From GCA-2718815 sp963578105 (GTDB lineage Bacteria; Planctomycetota; Planctomycetia; Pirellulales; Pirellulaceae), in NCBI GenBank assembly GCA_963578105.1, contig CAUZBP010000007.1:40604-104603 (forward strand): DNA of 64,000 nt. The letters are read 5' to 3'. This document shows, one piece after another, positions 36,761 through 46,758 of this stretch (position 1 is its first letter; each line of letters opens with the position of its first letter). The notes under the pieces are model-generated. The model was given only the letters and a program-made list of their open reading frames with translations, was not told the origin of the DNA and searched no databases. The translations under genes were made by a program, and so were the position numbers.

Positions 36761-37645
36761 ATGGAAAACTGTGCTCCTACATTTCAACGAAACACCAGCG
36801 TCAGCCGACTTTTTCTGACGGTGGTTATGGTCGTCACATGGGTCCTGGCCGGTCAACTCCGGGCGCAAGAGATACGTCTTTCTGACCCGACCACAACGAA
36901 ATTTGAATCTACCTCCGATGAACTATCCGGACTCCAGCTAAGCGATCTGGTCCAGGGTGGCCCGGAACTTTGGACAAGCCCTAAAGGAATGACGTCTACG
37001 TTGCAGGTGATGCTGCTGCTCACTGTGCTCAGTCTGGCGCCTGCGATCTTAATGATGACAACCAGCTTTGTGAGAATTGTTGTCGTACTCTCCCTGCTCC
37101 GGCAAGCATTGGGAACACAACAACTGCCACCCAGTCAAGTAATCGTCTCCTTGTCCTTGTTTCTCACTTTTCTATTGATGACCCCGGTTTGGAATGAGGT
37201 TTACCAGGAAGCCATACTACCCTACACCGACTCCAGTGCACCAATTTCCCTGGATACAGCTTGGGACGCTGGCGTTCGGCCGGTAAGACGTTTTATGGCT
37301 CAGCAGATTGAGTCCGGTGGAAACAGCGAAGACGTACGTCTGTTTTATGGCTACTTACCGGCAACCAGCACCGACCCCCAAACCTATGACGATGTGCCCT
37401 TGCAAGCGTTGCTCCCGGCTTTCATCCTCAGCGAACTCAAGACAGCTTTCCTGATAGGATTTCAAATCTATTTACCGTTCCTGATCCTGGACATCGTTGT
37501 TGCCAGTGTGACCATCTCCATGGGCATGCTGATGCTACCACCTGTCATGATCTCTCTCCCCTTCAAGCTGATGTTGTTTGTGCTCGTTGATGGTTGGCAT
37601 TTAGTGGTAGGAATGTTACTCGAGAGCTTTGCCCCTTTCACCTAG
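36761..37645 (+). CDS. fliP: Flagellar export gate protein FliP
   Basis: The 294-residue protein has a cleavable signal peptide (LFLTVVMVVTWVLAGQLRAQE) followed by the FliP core: LQVMLLLTVLSLAPAILMMTTSFVRIVVVLSLLRQALG, PPSQVIVSLSLFLTF, AFILSELKTAFLIGFQIYLPFLILD and SMGMLMLPPVMISLPFKLMLFVLVDGW. These are the helices that make the five-fold FliP ring of the export channel. GAGG lies eight bases upstream of the ATG. Confidence 0.96.
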   Translation: MENCAPTFQRNTSVSRLFLTVVMVVTWVLAGQLRAQEIRLSDPTTTKFESTSDELSGLQLSDLVQGGPELWTSPKGMTSTLQVMLLLTVLSLAPAILMMTTSFVRIVVVLSLLRQALGTQQLPPSQVIVSLSLFLTFLLMTPVWNEVYQEAILPYTDSSAPISLDTAWDAGVRPVRRFMAQQIESGGNSEDVRLFYGYLPATSTDPQTYDDVPLQALLPAFILSELKTAFLIGFQIYLPFLILDIVVASVTISMGMLMLPPVMISLPFKLMLFVLVDGWHLVVGMLLESFAPFT

Positions 37646-37712
37646 GACAAAGTCACAAACCGTTGTTGGCCACCGGGACAAACCACTACTCCCTGATCAG
37701 AAATCAAAATTC

Positions 37713-37988
37713 ATGACTCCTCATGACGCAATTGACTTGGGCCGCACCGCCATTTTGACCGCACTGGTTATCGGATCTCCAGTACTTTTGGTGGGCGCCG
37801 CGGTCGGTCTGGTCATTGGGCTGGTCCAGGCCTTGACCCAGGTCCAAGACCAAACGGTCTCTTTCGTACCGAAGATCATCGCCATGGTGACCGCTCTCTT
37901 TCTCTGTCTTCCCTGGCTGATCCACCGCATGATGGAGTACTCCGAAGATTTGATTTTAAAAATCCCCTCCCTACTGACGGGCAGTTGA
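37713..37988 (+). CDS. fliQ: Flagellar export gate protein FliQ
   Basis: From the ATG at 37713 the protein is 91 residues, the normal length; the longer frame from 37629 overlaps fliP and is not used. There are two helices (AILTALVIGSPVLLVGAAVGLVIGLVQALTQ and FVPKIIAMVTALFLCLPWLIHRMM) joined by VQDQTVSFVPK, the family hallmark. FliQ wraps the FliP/FliR assembly. Confidence 0.95.
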   Translation: MTPHDAIDLGRTAILTALVIGSPVLLVGAAVGLVIGLVQALTQVQDQTVSFVPKIIAMVTALFLCLPWLIHRMMEYSEDLILKIPSLLTGS

Positions 37989-38002
37989 TAACGGGTCGAC
38001 AA

Positions 38003-38797
38003 ATGACTGCCTTATTGCAACTTCACCTTGATCACTTCCTTGCCTTCATGCTGGTGCTCAGCCGCATGGGTGGCTTGGTCATGACCGCGCCGATCCTCGG
38101 TTCACGAAGCATCCCCCTGCAGATTCGCGGGCTGCTCGCATTGAGTCTTGCCCTGTTGATCGCTCCCCTTTTCTGGTCACCACCCATTGCCGAGCCATTG
38201 CATCTGATCACGTGGGTAATCTTGATCGCCCAGGAAGTTTTACTGGGCGCATCCCTGGGACTGGGGATCATGATCTTGATGATGGGACTTCAGGTCACCG
38301 GTCAGCTTGTTTCCCAAATGAGTGCCTTGAACTTAGCCAATGTGTTTGATCCGTCTTTCAACACGAAGTCGTCGGTATTCAGTCATCTTCTTGAAGTGAT
38401 CGCATTAATGTGCTTCTTGTTGACTGGAGGACACCGTCAGGTCATGTCAGCCCTACTGGAAACATTCCGCTGGATGCCACCCGGAGAAGTTCGATTCTCG
38501 CCCGGATGGGTAACTACTTTCACGGAAATCACTACGCACAGCTTTGTATTGGGTATCCGGGCTGCGGCGCCAGCCATTGTCGCACTGTTGATGGCTATTT
38601 TTGTACTCGGCTTGATTGCCAGGACCCTGCCTCAACTAAACATTCTGGCAGTCGGTTTCAGTTTTAACGCGGTTGTACTTACTGGTACTTTGGCACTCAG
38701 TCTGAGTTCCATCGTGTGGTTATTCCAGGGACACGTCACATCAACGCTTGAATTAGTCCTTGAAACCATACGGGCTCCCAACGTATTGATCCCTTAG
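38003..38797 (+). CDS. fliR: Flagellar export gate protein FliR
   Basis: 264 residues from ATG 38003; a TTG at 37985 overlapping the fliQ stop is an alternative start that adds six residues. There are several hydrophobic helices with family blocks FMLVLSRMGGLVMTAPILGSRSIP, LMGLQVTGQLVSQMSALNLANVFDP, HSFVLGIRAAAPAIVALLMAIFVLGLIARTLPQLN. FliR completes the FliP5Q4R1 gate. Confidence 0.94.
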   Translation: MTALLQLHLDHFLAFMLVLSRMGGLVMTAPILGSRSIPLQIRGLLALSLALLIAPLFWSPPIAEPLHLITWVILIAQEVLLGASLGLGIMILMMGLQVTGQLVSQMSALNLANVFDPSFNTKSSVFSHLLEVIALMCFLLTGGHRQVMSALLETFRWMPPGEVRFSPGWVTTFTEITTHSFVLGIRAAAPAIVALLMAIFVLGLIARTLPQLNILAVGFSFNAVVLTGTLALSLSSIVWLFQGHVTSTLELVLETIRAPNVLIP

Positions 38798-38840
38798 AAG
38801 TCTAGTCTGGTCTTGAACCCTGCGATGAACGTGGACTGGC

Positions 38841-39926
38841 ATGGCAGAACAATTCGGTGAAAAAACATATGAAGCGACGCCTCACCGAAGGCAAAGGGCA
38901 CGTGAAGAAGGTCATGTAGCCAAGAGTCAGGACCTGACATCAGCAATCATCCTGATCGGCGCTCTGTTGATCCTTCTTTGGCAAGGACAATCGTTGGTGG
39001 ATTTCCTGGGCGGCCTAACCCACAGACAACTGGGGGGGAAAGTAACATTAGACAACAGTTCTTCGGCAGTCATTCATCAGTTCCAAGACCTCGTGCTGCA
39101 ATTGACTTCCGTGTTGCTGCCCATCCTGGGACTGTTATTCGTTCTGGCTGTCATCGTCCAGGTCGGACAAGTCGGGTTCTTGTTTGTTCCCGAACGGCTG
39201 TCCCCGGACCTCAATCACATCAATCCCCTGCGGGGTCTGCAACGATTGTTTTCTTTACCAACTTTTGCGCGTTTTACGTTCGGTTTATTCAAGATTCTTG
39301 CAGTTTCTTCCGTGGGAGCAGTTTCCCTCTGGCTCGATCGCGCTGCAATTCTATCACTTGGTGGACTCGGTGTGCGAGAACTTTCACTGGCAATTTTCAG
39401 TCTGATATTTTGGACCGTGTTGAAGATTGGCTTCGCTCTGCTCATTCTCGCTATCGTGGACTACGCGTTTCAACACTGGAAACATGAACAAGACCTGCGC
39501 ATGACGAATCATGAAATGAGAGAGGAATTGAGGAGCCTGCAGGGTGATCCGCAAGTTACGGCTAGGCGACTTGCCGTCCAACGGCAATTGGCCCTGAACC
39601 ATGTCGTTTCATTGGTCCCTCAAGCCAACGTTGTGGTTACCAACCCCACAGAATTATCCGTGGCGATTCAATATGATCCGGCAACCATGGCAACTCCCGT
39701 TGTCCTCGCCAAAGGTGCCGGCATGCTCGCCCAACGAATTCGCACGTTGGCTCTCGAAGCAAATGTTACGATTATCGAACACAAAGAGCTAGCACGAACA
39801 CTCTACAAGCACGTCGACCCGGGTAGCCCCATTCCCAATGACCAGTATCGTGCGGTGGCTGAGATCCTACGTTGCGTCTACCAGTTGAAGAAAGAAGCTT
39901 TGTCCGGGCAGCCGCAAGCGGCATGA
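38841..39926 (+). CDS. flhB: Flagellar export switch protein FlhB with NPTE at the cleavage site
   Basis: The 361-residue protein has the N-terminal GEKTYEATPHRRQRAREEG, four membrane helices, and a cytoplasmic domain. In FlhB/EscU proteins the cytoplasmic domain self-cleaves between Asn and Pro of NPTH to change substrate specificity from rod/hook to filament. Here the tetrad is NPTE (Asn268–Glu271; codons AAC CCC ACA GAA). Asn and Pro, which do the chemistry, are kept; the His is not. The stretch after it, LSVAIQYDPATMATPVVLAKGAG, is otherwise typical. Whether cleavage still happens cannot be told from sequence. Confidence 0.95.
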   Translation: MAEQFGEKTYEATPHRRQRAREEGHVAKSQDLTSAIILIGALLILLWQGQSLVDFLGGLTHRQLGGKVTLDNSSSAVIHQFQDLVLQLTSVLLPILGLLFVLAVIVQVGQVGFLFVPERLSPDLNHINPLRGLQRLFSLPTFARFTFGLFKILAVSSVGAVSLWLDRAAILSLGGLGVRELSLAIFSLIFWTVLKIGFALLILAIVDYAFQHWKHEQDLRMTNHEMREELRSLQGDPQVTARRLAVQRQLALNHVVSLVPQANVVVTNPTELSVAIQYDPATMATPVVLAKGAGMLAQRIRTLALEANVTIIEHKELARTLYKHVDPGSPIPNDQYRAVAEILRCVYQLKKEALSGQPQAA

Positions 39927-40138
39927 TCCGAAAGTCTTTTAACACAAGCAATCGCCGGGAAGCAGAAGGCTTGAAATTCGTATTTGATACTGAACCCGGA
40001 ACTGCTATCTGCCAGCATTCTTGCCGACATGTCAGAGGATAAAAGGACTGGACACTCTAAAAGCGATTCGCTACGCTCCTGCCCTCTTCTCACAACCAAT
40101 TCGTCAGCCCTGCGCTCGCAGTACTACAATAGCGTTCT

Positions 40139-42229
<2,091 letters not shown>

Positions 42230-42254
42230 AACAACAGATACACCAGCATTATCC

Positions 42255-43406
42255 ATGAAAACCAGAACTTACCGAGCCAAATCGATCCAAGCAGCCCTGG
42301 ACCTCGTACGTCGTGACCTCGGACCCGAGGCAGCTATTTTACACACACGACAGTTCCGTTCCCGATTGTCTTGGTGGCTCCCGGGAACACAACATTTTGA
42401 AGTCGTTGCATCCGACGATGTAAACGTACCCTCACGCCTCCCCTCGAATTTTGAAGCAAACGTGGGTGCCGTCAGACCCACAGCAGATACGCAGGATTTT
42501 CGCAGACAGTACGAGGCCGACGTCAAGAAACAACTCGCCAACCTCCACTCACTGGTCGAACAACTTTGCGAGCGTGACGAAGGATCGGCACAACCTGAAC
42601 TTCCCGATGGACTATTTCAACTGTTCACTGATTTGATCGAAGCCGGAGTCACCCAGGATTTGGCCCGTGACCTGATCGAACAACTCCAACAAGAAACCGA
42701 TCCTGCAGACACTCAAGAGCTCACGCTCCTCAAGGCCCGAGCGGTCCGTCTGCTGGAAAAAGACATCCCAATTACGGGTCCCATTCATATCGAAACAGGC
42801 AAAACACGCCTGGTCGCCCTGGTCGGTCCGACGGGAGTGGGAAAGACAACAACCATTGCCAAACTGGCTGCGAATTATCGTTTGCGCGAGAAAAAAAGGG
42901 TTGGCCTGATTACGGTGGACACCTATCGCATTGCAGCCGTCGACCAGCTTCGAACCTATGCGGATATCATCGATTTGCCAATGCAAGTCGTCTCCAGTCC
43001 ACGTGAAATGCAACAGGCAATCACACAGCTGAACGGACTGGATTTGATCTTAATGGATACTGCAGGTCGCAGTCCCCGTGATGAAATTAAAATCCAAGAA
43101 CTCAAATCGTTGCTCACCGAAGCCAAAGCAGACGAAGTACATCTGGTATTGAGTACTACAGCCAGCGCTAAAAGTTTAACGAAGACCGCCGAGCGATTTT
43201 CTGAAGTCGGTACAACAACCCTCACCCTCACTAAGCTAGATGAAACAACGGAACTTGGTAATATCCTTGCGTTGTTGCGCCAATGTCAATTGCCATTGAG
43301 CTATCTCACCAATGGTCAAAATGTTCCCGACGATATTGAACCGGCCGATGCAAACCGACTGGCTCGGAAAATCCTGGGACTGGAGGTATCCTGCCATGAG
43401 GCGTGA
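42255..43406 (+). CDS. flhF: SRP-type GTPase FlhF
   Basis: The 383-residue protein begins MKTRTYRAKSIQAALDLVRRDLGPEAAILHTR, the FlhF B-domain opening, followed by an N-domain and the SRP-GTPase G-domain: P-loop GPTGVGKTTTIAKL (about residues 193–206), ITVDTYRIAAVDQLRTYA, LMDTAGRSPRD and TKLDETTELGNIL. FlhF decides where and how many flagella are built, together with FlhG. flhG overlaps its last 11 bases. Confidence 0.95.
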   Translation: MKTRTYRAKSIQAALDLVRRDLGPEAAILHTRQFRSRLSWWLPGTQHFEVVASDDVNVPSRLPSNFEANVGAVRPTADTQDFRRQYEADVKKQLANLHSLVEQLCERDEGSAQPELPDGLFQLFTDLIEAGVTQDLARDLIEQLQQETDPADTQELTLLKARAVRLLEKDIPITGPIHIETGKTRLVALVGPTGVGKTTTIAKLAANYRLREKKRVGLITVDTYRIAAVDQLRTYADIIDLPMQVVSSPREMQQAITQLNGLDLILMDTAGRSPRDEIKIQELKSLLTEAKADEVHLVLSTTASAKSLTKTAERFSEVGTTTLTLTKLDETTELGNILALLRQCQLPLSYLTNGQNVPDDIEPADANRLARKILGLEVSCHEA

Positions 43407-44271
43407 CCAAGCGTCCGAACTGCGCAGCATGGTTCTCCACAGTTCCCACCCCTCTCCAGCGGGAAAGAGAACCAATGCGCGCATGATTTCGGTCCTTGGA
43501 GGCAAAGGAGGTGTAGGGACGACGACCATCACGCTCAACCTGTCTGTCGCTCTGGCACAACTGGGACATCGCGTCGTTGTCATCGATGCACACCTGGGTC
43601 GTTCAGACATTGCGTCACTCTGCTGCCTCCGTGAAAAGTACGGGATTGGTGACGTTGTTTCGGCCCAACGTGATCTGCATGAGGCACTTCAACCAGGTCC
43701 AGTGGGAATCCAAGTACTTCCCGGAACATGGGCTCCGGAAAACCGAATTGACTGCTCGGAATTCAGTCGGCAACGATTCATTCGACGCGTGCAAGCCTTG
43801 GAACTATACGCCGACTGGATCGTGTTAGACACCGGCAGCAGTCCCTCTAGCAAGTTCTCACAAAATTTGTGTTACGCATCCGATCACGTTTTATTGGTTA
43901 CTTGCAAAGATACGGTGTCAGTGATGGATACTTATGCAACCATCAAAACACTGGTTCAACAGGGGTCGGTTAAATCGCTTCAAACAATCGTCAACCAGTG
44001 CTTTGATAAAAAAGTCACCGGTGAGATACAGCAACGATTGAAGACTTCGTGCCAACAGTTCCTGAACATCAATCTGTCTACTTGCGGGCAAATTCCATTG
44101 GATCCTCTCGTCGGAGATGCTGCTGAACTAGGTGTACCGTTCATGACAAAATCACCAACCTGTCAGGCTACCAGAGCCATGGAAAAGTTGGCATCGCACT
44201 TTGTCGCCCTGGCACAGAAATCTGCCAACGGCAGTGCAACACGTCAATCCTTGGAGAGCGTACCAGGATGA
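43396..44271 (+). CDS. flhG: MinD/ParA-type ATPase FlhG (FleN) with altered P-loop
   Basis: From the ATG at 43396, with GGAGGT eight bases upstream, the protein is 291 residues; the longer frame from 43312 lies inside flhF. The deviant Walker A reads GGKGGVGTTT (residues 35–44): the signature Lys37 is present, but the second, P-loop Lys normally following GxG is Thr42. VVVIDAHLGRSDI stands where MinD has DADLG. WIVLDTGSS and MEKLASHFVAL at the C-terminus fit the family. FlhG restrains flagellar number through FlhF. A KGGVGTT loop also occurs in CpaE-like proteins, so ATP handling may differ from classical FlhG. Confidence 0.9.
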   Translation: MRRDQASELRSMVLHSSHPSPAGKRTNARMISVLGGKGGVGTTTITLNLSVALAQLGHRVVVIDAHLGRSDIASLCCLREKYGIGDVVSAQRDLHEALQPGPVGIQVLPGTWAPENRIDCSEFSRQRFIRRVQALELYADWIVLDTGSSPSSKFSQNLCYASDHVLLVTCKDTVSVMDTYATIKTLVQQGSVKSLQTIVNQCFDKKVTGEIQQRLKTSCQQFLNINLSTCGQIPLDPLVGDAAELGVPFMTKSPTCQATRAMEKLASHFVALAQKSANGSATRQSLESVPG

Positions 44272-44418
44272 TTCAAATCCAACCAGAAATCCATTTTTCG
44301 AATTTTTGCTTAACTACAGCCCCATGGTTGGCCGATAGCCGTGAAACAGCGTTGTCTCGCACTTCCCGGTTAAAGTATACGGATCAGTCAAAGTTTGACC
44401 TCGTTATAAGAGTCAAGC

Positions 44419-44655
44419 ATGTGTGGCACTTTCGGGGCCGTCATGGGGCTAGTGGCCTTCGCCACTACACTCGCGCAGGGGCTAATCCATCGTGGACACG
44501 TAAATTCGACACTGGCGACGGCCAGCATCTCTCTTTTTGCCTTCGGTGCCGTGGGCCTGCTCGTCGGTCAGGTCGCCGAATGGGCGATCGAAGATTCTTT
44601 GAAATCCCAGATACGCACGTTGCCGGGGCCAGAGAAAACAGCGAAGGGCGAGTAA
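44419..44655 (+). CDS. Small two-helix membrane protein between flhG and fliA
   Basis: The 78-residue protein has two hydrophobic helices (FGAVMGLVAFATTLAQGLI and ATASISLFAFGAVGLLVGQVAEW) and a charged tail (LKSQIRTLPGPEKTAKGE). Position between flhG and fliA suggests a flagellar or chromosome-positioning role, but no family is recognised. An inverted repeat, GTCAAA-G-TTTGAC, lies at 44387–44399, just upstream, with no clear −10 box. The start lacks a strong ribosome binding site. A frame from 44268 that overlaps the flhG stop as ATGA runs through this gene in a different phase and looks like a shadow. Confidence 0.6.
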   Translation: MCGTFGAVMGLVAFATTLAQGLIHRGHVNSTLATASISLFAFGAVGLLVGQVAEWAIEDSLKSQIRTLPGPEKTAKGE

Positions 44656-44708
44656 CAAGCGCACGTTCAACAACAAGTAAGGATGCGTCCACCTACTGAA
44701 ACATGAAA

Positions 44709-44737
44709 ATGACGGCGCATAACAAATTGCGTAAAAT
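44709..44737 (+). promoter_or_regulatory. Candidate promoter for fliA
   Basis: ATGACG (44709–44714), 17 bases, TAAAAT (44732–44737), about 45 bases before the fliA ATG. The −10 box is good and the −35 moderate. It would let fliA be transcribed apart from the export genes. Confidence 0.3.
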
Positions 44738-44781
44738 ATAGAGTCCATGCCTGGACCAGCTTAGTAATCATGGAGGATTGC

Positions 44782-45576
44782 ATGGCAACGATGGTAACAA
44801 CCAAACTTGACAAAGCCGAAATCGATCAGGTCTGGAAAACATATAAACAAAATCAAGACAACGAACTTTTACGCAACCGGTTGGTTGAACAATATTTTCC
44901 GCTGGTCAAGTACAATGGCGATCGCATTTGGGCCCGTCTCCCAGACGGCGTCGAATTAGATGATTTGATCTCGGCGGGAATTTTCGGACTGATGGACGCC
45001 ATCGATGCCTTCGATTTATCTCGCGGAGTTAAGTTTGAAACGTACTGCGTTCCTCGCATCCGCGGGGCCATGTTGGATGAACTCCGAACAATGGACTGGG
45101 TACCACGACTCGTCCGCTCCAAAGCCACTAAATTGGCGGAAGCCAACAAAACGTTGGAAACCCGTCTCGGCCGCCATCCCGGAGAAAAGGAGTTGGCGGA
45201 ACATCTCGAGCTGAGCGTCAAGGAACTGGAAAAAATGGTACTCGACGCCAATGCCGTCAATCTGATCAGCTTGCATAAAAAATGGTACGAAACGGATAGT
45301 TACAAGGACGTTCGCGAAATTGACGTTCTGGAAGATAAGAAAGGTGAAGACCCCACCCGGAGGGTTCAGAAAAACGATTTTATGCGACTGGTCACGAAGG
45401 GCCTCAGTCGCAACGAACGGCTAATTATCATCCTTTATTACTACGAAGAGTTGACGATGAAAGAAATCGGCACCACACTTGACCTGAGTGAAAGCCGTGT
45501 CAGCCAGATGCACAGCAACATTGTACAAAGACTGCAAATCCAACTCGGTCGTCGCCGACCCGAATTTGGAACGTAG
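44782..45576 (+). CDS. fliA: RNA polymerase sigma factor FliA/WhiG family (sigma-28)
   Basis: From the ATG at 44782 (GGAGG six bases upstream; the in-frame ATG at 44770 overlaps this ribosome binding site) the protein is 264 residues. Region 2 reads LVKYNGDRIWARLPDGVELDDLISAGIFGLMDAIDAFD and GVKFETYCVPRIRGAMLDELR. Region 3 includes WVPRLVRSKATKL and LETRLGRHPGEKELAEHL, and region 4 LTMKEIGTTLDLSESRVSQMHS. Sigma-28 transcribes late flagellar genes. I found no FlgM-like anti-sigma with certainty; a small minus-strand ORF 350 bases away is listed separately. Confidence 0.95.
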   Translation: MATMVTTKLDKAEIDQVWKTYKQNQDNELLRNRLVEQYFPLVKYNGDRIWARLPDGVELDDLISAGIFGLMDAIDAFDLSRGVKFETYCVPRIRGAMLDELRTMDWVPRLVRSKATKLAEANKTLETRLGRHPGEKELAEHLELSVKELEKMVLDANAVNLISLHKKWYETDSYKDVREIDVLEDKKGEDPTRRVQKNDFMRLVTKGLSRNERLIIILYYYEELTMKEIGTTLDLSESRVSQMHSNIVQRLQIQLGRRRPEFGT

Positions 45577-45928
45577 GTCCAGCTTAGCTCGCCGACGGGT
45601 CTTTGCAGTTGGACAATGGACAGTCCGCCAGGCTCGCAACTCCAAATGGGTTCCTACCTGTGAAAAGGGATCTTTTGCCTGCGTAAACAACAATGCTGCC
45701 ATTTTCCAGAACGATTCAGGCGTCTCACCCGTCCGTGAACCGCTTCAAAGACCAGGTAGTCAGCAACAATGCGGAGCTGAATTTCGCTGGACTCGCAAAT
45801 TCCACCCGGTCAGGTACACATGTTGGGCATTCCAGCCACAACCTGAAAGACTGCCCCTTCTGACTTCATCCAGCAGATGAACGAGTGACACACATCTTTG
45901 GCGCTACACGTCGTGGTGCTAGAAGAAG
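45577..45928. other. Region after fliA without a gene
   Basis: No gene, promoter or terminator recognised. The long plus-strand frame here starts inside fliA in another phase and has no protein character. Confidence 0.5.
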
Positions 45929-46135
45929 TTAACGATGTGGGTTGTAGTAGTCCAAATCGCCCGAACGGGTGGCACGTGTCGTCGTCGTCTCTGACCACTG
46001 TGTAACAATTTGCTCGAGGTTGTGGGTCATCCACAGATCAAACCCTAGAAAGTCCTCGAGGGGCACAACAACACGCCCCACTCCCTCGTCCCGTGTTAGT
46101 GTGAGTTGCAAAGTACCTAACGAATCGTTTTGCAT
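45929..46135 (-). CDS. Small protein with strong ribosome binding site, function unknown
   Basis: 68 residues from an ATG preceded by GGAGGAG at ideal spacing. The N-terminal half (LGTLQLTLTRDEGVGRVVVPLEDFLGFDLW) looks folded, and the C-terminus (SETTTTRATRSGDLDYYN) looks disordered. There are no membrane helix and no Cys. The short length and its place next to fliA, in the opposite direction, invite comparison with FlgM-type anti-sigma factors, but I see no FlgM motif. Confidence 0.5.
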   Translation of the reverse strand: MQNDSLGTLQLTLTRDEGVGRVVVPLEDFLGFDLWMTHNLEQIVTQWSETTTTRATRSGDLDYYNPHR

Positions 46136-46758
46136 GGTGTCTCCTCCACAATTACAGTGCCCTGTCACCCCTGCGCTAGATTTGACGATGTCTGCGCCAA
46201 ATAATGTGCTGCTATCACGATTTCCGTTACACTCCGTCCTTTTTATTGTAGACGTATTTTCCGATAAGTTGGTTCGTCAACAAAAATAATCGTGCCGGCT
46301 GAACCGGGGCTCCAGCGAAACAGTCGTACCTGTTTGGTGAAGCACCTCTTCCGGCCAAAATACCCTGCTACGAAAGTAGATAACCCCGGTCTTCACTGTC
46401 TCCCGGTCCGTTGTAAACCGTGCGAAATACAGCTTGCACAGGAAAAACATGTCTTCACTTGGATATGCGGATTCCCGCAGCAAGATCAAGTTTTCCAGTG
46501 TTTCAAGAACCCGCTAGACTGGAAAACAGAGAACACACACCTCACCTGTTCGGCGCACAGCAGTCGCCACGCAGTCATAACACTCACAGAAGGTCCACCA
46601 AACTCAATCCTTGACGCCAGATTTTTTTCGGCGAACAATGATTTCACGGCGCACAACGTTTTGTGTCACCGCACGCCGGAAAACAACGTCAGGAAGCCCC
46701 TGGAAACCTTGCCTGCACGCATCCCACAAACGAACCGGTCGCCATTTCCTCCAAACGC
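46136..46758. other. Non-coding stretch upstream of the small minus-strand gene
   Basis: No gene I can support. A plus-strand frame of 156 codons (46292–46762) has no ribosome binding site, Cys/Pro/His-rich composition, and looks like chance. The promoter for the small minus-strand gene should lie here; I could not place it. Confidence 0.5.

Noticed and set aside
44268..44699. 143-codon frame whose ATG overlaps the flhG stop as ATGA
   Set aside because: The overlap is attractive, but the product is Arg/His/Ser-rich and the other phase gives a clean two-helix membrane protein over the same bases.
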